In this document: piece after piece, positions 7,738 through 10,493 of the stretch
Layout of the letters: each line of letters starts with the position of its first letter
Position numbering within the stretch: the first letter of the stretch is position 1
Source of the DNA: Fen-999 sp964469455
GTDB lineage: Bacteria > Pseudomonadota > Gammaproteobacteria > Burkholderiales > Rhodocyclaceae
Assembly: GCA_964469455.1 (NCBI GenBank)
Contig: CAYXZX010000092.1
Span: 1 to 10,493 of the forward strand
Direction of reading: 5' to 3'
DNA: 10,493 nt
The notes under the pieces: model-generated
The model's database searches: none
The model's input: the letters and a program-made list of their open reading frames with translations, nothing else
Told to the model about the DNA's origin: nothing
Program-made: the position numbers and the translations under genes

Positions 7738-7767
7738 GTTTCGTCGGTGGAGCGAAACGATGTTTCA
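7738..7767. promoter_or_regulatory. GTTTCG...CGAAAC and GAAAC-GAT-GTTTC inverted repeats, candidate distal activator site
   Basis: GTTTCG at 7738-7743 pairs with CGAAAC at 7753-7758. The latter also starts a second dyad, GAAAC-GAT-GTTTC, at 7754-7766. The half-site is the same as in the repeats at 7623-7656, so six GAAAC/GTTTC copies fall within about 145 bases. Position is about -206 to -235 relative to the predicted start site. Confidence 0.35.
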
Positions 7768-7788
7768 CAAGCCTGGCTTCCTTAGGCC

Positions 7789-7911
7789 TTATTCCATTGG
7801 TATCGTTCGTCTGAACAACTTTGCAACTTCCCGCTTCAGATTCTTCTCTGCCTGCCAGAGATCGTAGTTCGCCCGCAGGTCCCCGTCGTTGAGAACTGTG
7901 CGCGAACCCAA
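7789..7911 (-). CDS. Possible small ORF (40 aa, TTG start), unknown
   Basis: A TTG at 7911 has a strong ribosome-site match, GGAGG at 7922-7918, 6 nt upstream, and opens a 40-codon frame to TAA at 7789. The peptide is hydrophilic and probably helical, with charged LRANYDLWQAEKNLKREVAK at residues 12-31. The frame is the same as that of the glycosyltransferase and stays open all the way from its TAG stop at 7975. It could instead be the remnant of a longer C-terminus cut by a nonsense change, or chance. I do not recognise the sequence. Confidence 0.25.
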   Translation of the reverse strand: MGSRTVLNDGDLRANYDLWQAEKNLKREVAKLFRRTIPME

Positions 7912-7974
7912 CGCCAGCCTCCGGTTCCCCGAGCATGATGAGGACACTGCTCGGCTCCCACCGGGCCGGGGCCA

Positions 7975-9147
7975 CTAGTCGCGCGGGCGCGAACCCGGGC
8001 CGGCGATTGCTTGTCCGATGACCATGAAGAGGAAGACGGCCGCCATGAGCGGAAAGAGGGATTGGTCGTATTCGTTGGCATGATGGGCGCCTTGAATCAG
8101 ACGGACGACCTCGGACGAGTAGGCCATCGCCACCATCATGCCCATGGTGATATATGCATTGATCCTGCTTGCATTCGAGGCATGCCATAGCGCCCAGAAG
8201 GCTAGGACCGGGGCAAGGATCACATAGGTATTGGTTTCGTTCATCGGTGTCAACAACATCACATAGCCCGCCGACAGTGCCAGATACACGAGCGTCTTGA
8301 TGATGGCGTCGTCGATCCTTCGAACGAAGAAAAACCCGAATGCCGCGAACAGCAGGCCGACTGCCACCTGGACGACGAAGTACGCCGCGCCACCGAGCTC
8401 GGGGCCGAAGATCCGCAATATGCCGTTGATGTCGGCAAATATCCTGCCTTCCGTCGGCGTCATGCATGCCGCTATGTTTTCGACGAAGGACAGATACTGG
8501 CTGGTCACGTAGTCCGGAGGGCCGAACAGATATGGAATCAGCATTGCCGCGGCGACCCCCAGGCCCAGTCGCCACCACAGCGACGGGAATATCACCAGCG
8601 CCAGGCCTACCATCGGTGCGCTGATCGGCTTGCATACCAGCGCTAGCGTCAGGAGCAGCGATGCCGGCGTGGGCTTGTCGGCGAACAGAAAACCGGCGGC
8701 AAGGATCAAACAGGCCGAGATGTGGGCGCTCGATTGTCCGTTCCTCAGCGCGCTGACACATAGTGGCAGCGAGAGGATGGTGAGAAGAAAGAAGTTCCGG
8801 TTTGCCTTGCCGGCGCCGATCAGTCGGCTGAATCCCAGGAACCCGGCGAACAATCCGGCCATGGCCAGCAGTCGCCAGGCGATGTCGCCTGTCGGGACGG
8901 GTAGCTGGTGAAACGGCCGGAACAATTGCACGAATACCGGCAGGTAATTGAATTCCTTCGGGCCGTAGTACAGTGGGGCCCGCGCGAGCCAATGGTCCAC
9001 CGCGTCGTGATAAATCGGCGTCATGCTCCGGGCCATGCCCTGCCTGAACAGCAGCGAGGCGATGGCGGCGAAAACCATCAGCCAGAGAATATACGAAATC
9101 AGTTTGTAGGTTCGGCCCTGATCGGCCGGTGTCGATGCGGAAGTCAT
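7975..9147 (-). CDS. GT87-like (DUF2029) integral membrane glycosyltransferase
   Basis: A 390-residue protein with about ten hydrophobic segments, for example at residues 17-34, 91-110, 119-131, 143-156, 162-177, 179-208, 253-275, 285-300, 307-321 and 364-382. The layout suits the GT-C class that uses polyprenyl-phosphate sugars. Family-like features are YHDAVDHWLARAPLYYG near 46-62, with acidic residues in the first extracytoplasmic loop, the FNYLP motif (66-70), NGQSS (136-140) before a hydrophobic helix, a conserved-type KP in CKPISAP (172-178), and PMNETNTYVILAP (301-313) near the end. The ATG at 9147 gives the usual short N-terminus before the first span. It has no good ribosome site, and the frame is open further upstream past 9249, so the start is uncertain. 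The sugar and acceptor cannot be told; a role in envelope polysaccharide or lipid glycosylation is likely. It shows no functional link to the neighbouring catabolic genes. Confidence 0.78.
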   Translation of the reverse strand: MTSASTPADQGRTYKLISYILWLMVFAAIASLLFRQGMARSMTPIYHDAVDHWLARAPLYYGPKEFNYLPVFVQLFRPFHQLPVPTGDIAWRLLAMAGLFAGFLGFSRLIGAGKANRNFFLLTILSLPLCVSALRNGQSSAHISACLILAAGFLFADKPTPASLLLTLALVCKPISAPMVGLALVIFPSLWWRLGLGVAAAMLIPYLFGPPDYVTSQYLSFVENIAACMTPTEGRIFADINGILRIFGPELGGAAYFVVQVAVGLLFAAFGFFFVRRIDDAIIKTLVYLALSAGYVMLLTPMNETNTYVILAPVLAFWALWHASNASRINAYITMGMMVAMAYSSEVVRLIQGAHHANEYDQSLFPLMAAVFLFMVIGQAIAGPGSRPRD

Positions 9148-9411
9148 GGGTCGTGATGAACCGTCGGTTGGATGCGGCTTGCCGATGCCGCCGCAAGGCC
9201 CTCGGGGCGTCGCTACCTCGCCCGGATACTCGGCGGGTGAACGATACATCATCGGGGCGGACTCGGCTTGAATCGGCATGCATTGCATTCCCAGGCAAAG
9301 CCAAAACCCTCGGGCGCAAGCCTTCATGGGTTTTTGTTTGGTACATTGCCCGGCGATTCTTCCCTGTTGGCGATGTAAAGCGCCGCCATTCAAGCTTCGG
9401 GAGCAAACATC
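9148..9411. other. Divergent intergenic region between the glycosyltransferase and UbiD genes
   Basis: 264 bases that must hold promoters for both divergent genes, but I see no clear -35/-10 pair or -24/-12 element on either strand. The one structured element is an inverted repeat, AAAACCC at 9303-9309 with GGGTTTT at 9328-9334, enclosing a small stem GGC-GCAA-GCC (9313-9322) with a GNRA-type loop. Confidence 0.4.
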
Positions 9412-10493
9412 ATGGTGTCGAAAACCAAGAAGGCATCGGCCACGGCGTCACCCGCGCAAGCCCGGCGACTGATCGATCTGGGCGCCTGCGTCGATTTTCT
9501 CGACCGGGCCGGCCAGTTGCGCCGGGTCAAGACCGAGGTGGATGGCCGTTTCGAGCTGGCTGGCATCGCCAAGCGGCTCGAAGGCGGCAAGCCGGTGCTG
9601 TTCGAGCGGGTCAAGGGCAGCGAATATCCGGTGGTCACCGGCCTGCTCTGGAATCGCGATGTCGTCGGCCAGTTGTTCGGGCTGCCCAAGGAACAGGTGC
9701 CGTTTGCCATCGCCGACGCCATTGCCGGCTGGCAGAAGAAACCCGCGGCGCTGGCCGGTCGCCTGCTCAAGCGCGCCCCGGCCAACGAAATCGTCGAAAG
9801 CGGCGTGAATCTCGCCGGACTGCCGATCCCGGTCCATGCCGTCAAGGACGGCGGGCGTTATCTCGACGCCGCCGTGGTCGTCGCGCGCAACCCGCTGACC
9901 GGCGCGCCCAACATCTCGATCCACCGCATGATGGTGACGCGCAAGAACCGGCTCACCTTCCTGATCGATCCCGGCCGGCATCTGGGCGAGTATGTCGAGA
10001 TCATGGAAAGGCGCAATGAGCCGCTGGGCGTCACCATCAACGTCGGCGTCGGCCTGGCGCCGTGGATTGCCGCCGCGCTGCCGCGCCTGGGCGACTTCAA
10101 GAACGTCGTCGCCCATCATCTGGCGGGCCGCGCCATCGACTTCGTCGAGGCGCAGACCGTCGATGCGCCTGCCTATGCCGATGCCCAGTGGGTCATCGAA
10201 GCGGAAATCCTTCCCGGGCTGCGCGAGACCGAGGCGCCGTTCGCCGAGGTGACCGGCTACTACGGCGAGCGCGACCAGCGCTGGGTCATGAAAGTCAAGG
10301 CCATCACGCGCCGTGCGCAGCCTATGTTTCATACCGTGCTGTCGGGCATGGAAGTCTGGAACGCGGTGGGCTATACCGCCGAGGCGGCGATTTTCCATGC
10401 CGTCAAGCGCGAGATTCCGGAACTGGTCGCCGTCTATCTGCCGCACGGCGGCTGCGGCTTCTACGAGGCCGTGGTTCAGGTGCGCAACACGCG
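9412..10493 (+). CDS. UbiD-family (prenylated-FMN) decarboxylase, 3' end outside window
   Basis: The first 360 residues of a UbiD-family protein, open to the right edge; family members usually run to about 450-500. UbiD enzymes reversibly (de)carboxylate aromatic or unsaturated acids using prenylated FMN supplied by a UbiX-type enzyme, which is not in this window. NISIHRMMV (167-175) holds the Asn167 metal ligand and Arg172 of the catalytic triad, LIDPGRHLGE (184-193) the His190 ligand, and ETEAPFAEVTGYYGE (272-286) the Glu274 and Glu279 pair, with spacing as in fungal Fdc1 (R173, E277, E282). YLPHGGCGFYEAVV (342-355) is the usual late block. In the segment before VEAQTVD the position that is a metal-binding Glu in Fdc1 and E. 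coli UbiD appears to be Lys230. The ATG at 9412 follows GGGAG at a spacing of about 10 nt. It is transcribed away from the operon, so a shared pathway is only suggested by nearness. Confidence 0.94.
   Translation, partial: MVSKTKKASATASPAQARRLIDLGACVDFLDRAGQLRRVKTEVDGRFELAGIAKRLEGGKPVLFERVKGSEYPVVTGLLWNRDVVGQLFGLPKEQVPFAIADAIAGWQKKPAALAGRLLKRAPANEIVESGVNLAGLPIPVHAVKDGGRYLDAAVVVARNPLTGAPNISIHRMMVTRKNRLTFLIDPGRHLGEYVEIMERRNEPLGVTINVGVGLAPWIAAALPRLGDFKNVVAHHLAGRAIDFVEAQTVDAPAYADAQWVIEAEILPGLRETEAPFAEVTGYYGERDQRWVMKVKAITRRAQPMFHTVLSGMEVWNAVGYTAEAAIFHAVKREIPELVAVYLPHGGCGFYEAVVQVRNT

Larger units (their letters stand above)
7449..7974. other. Intergenic region upstream of the operon
   Basis: This 526-base stretch holds the leader of the operon (7449-7532), the sigma-54-like promoter, the two motif clusters and, at its right end, a possible 40-codon ORF following the glycosyltransferase. 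I see no tRNA, no insertion sequence end and no convincing factor-independent terminator for the glycosyltransferase gene. Confidence 0.6.

Noticed and set aside
7623..7767. GAAAC repeats as a CRISPR array or transposon ends
   Set aside because: Units are only 7-8 bases, irregularly spaced, without spacers of constant length and without a transposase nearby.
9148..9393. Earlier start for the glycosyltransferase, up to 9393
   Set aside because: It would add up to 82 mostly polar residues before the first membrane span, with no good ribosome site, and would fill almost the whole divergent promoter region.
7700..9406. 568-codon minus-strand frame overlapping the glycosyltransferase
   Set aside because: Arg/Pro-rich translation without hydrophobic spans; it is the neighbouring frame of the membrane protein gene.
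9448..10446. 332-codon minus-strand frame opposite the UbiD gene
   Set aside because: Antisense shadow of UbiD, which has its catalytic motifs on the plus strand.

Overview
The window is GC-rich bacterial DNA. Third codon positions are strongly GC-biased and long open antisense frames are common. Gene content and style fit a proteobacterium, perhaps a betaproteobacterial degrader; this is inference from style, with no taxonomic marker present. It looks like a scaffold from a short-read, probably metagenomic, assembly: a run of exactly 100 N is flanked by the same 55 bases on both sides.

Layout. From about 7558 down to the left edge, everything on the minus strand reads as one tight operon with gaps of 12 to 50 nt. 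In transcription order it encodes: an exported DUF1838 protein (7448-6564); an FAD-dependent dehydrogenase of the fumarate reductase/ketosteroid dehydrogenase type (6534-5029); a 75-residue protein of unknown function (5016-4789); a class III (CaiB/BaiF) CoA-transferase (4738-3536); a HyuA-type ATP-dependent subunit (3516-1289, interrupted only by the artificial gap); and a HyuB-type subunit (1267 to beyond the left edge). Upstream is a sigma-54-like -24/-12 promoter with clustered GAAAC/GTTTC motifs about 90-125 and 205-235 bases before the predicted start site, where activators of sigma-54 promoters usually bind. Further right lie a possible 40-residue ORF, a GT87-like multi-membrane-span glycosyltransferase (9147-7975, minus strand), a 264-base divergent intergenic region, and on the plus strand a UbiD-family decarboxylase (9412 to beyond the right edge).

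How the genes may work together (inference). HyuA/HyuB pairs use ATP to carboxylate ketones (acetone or acetophenone carboxylase) or to open cyclic amides (hydantoinase, oxoprolinase, caprolactamase). With a flavin dehydrogenase, a CoA-transferase and a UbiD-like (de)carboxylase nearby, the likely job is inducible catabolism of a cyclic or ketonic compound through a carboxylic acid and its CoA ester. The substrate cannot be read from the sequence. No small third carboxylase subunit, UbiX-like prenyltransferase, transporter or regulator gene is visible. The glycosyltransferase is probably unrelated.
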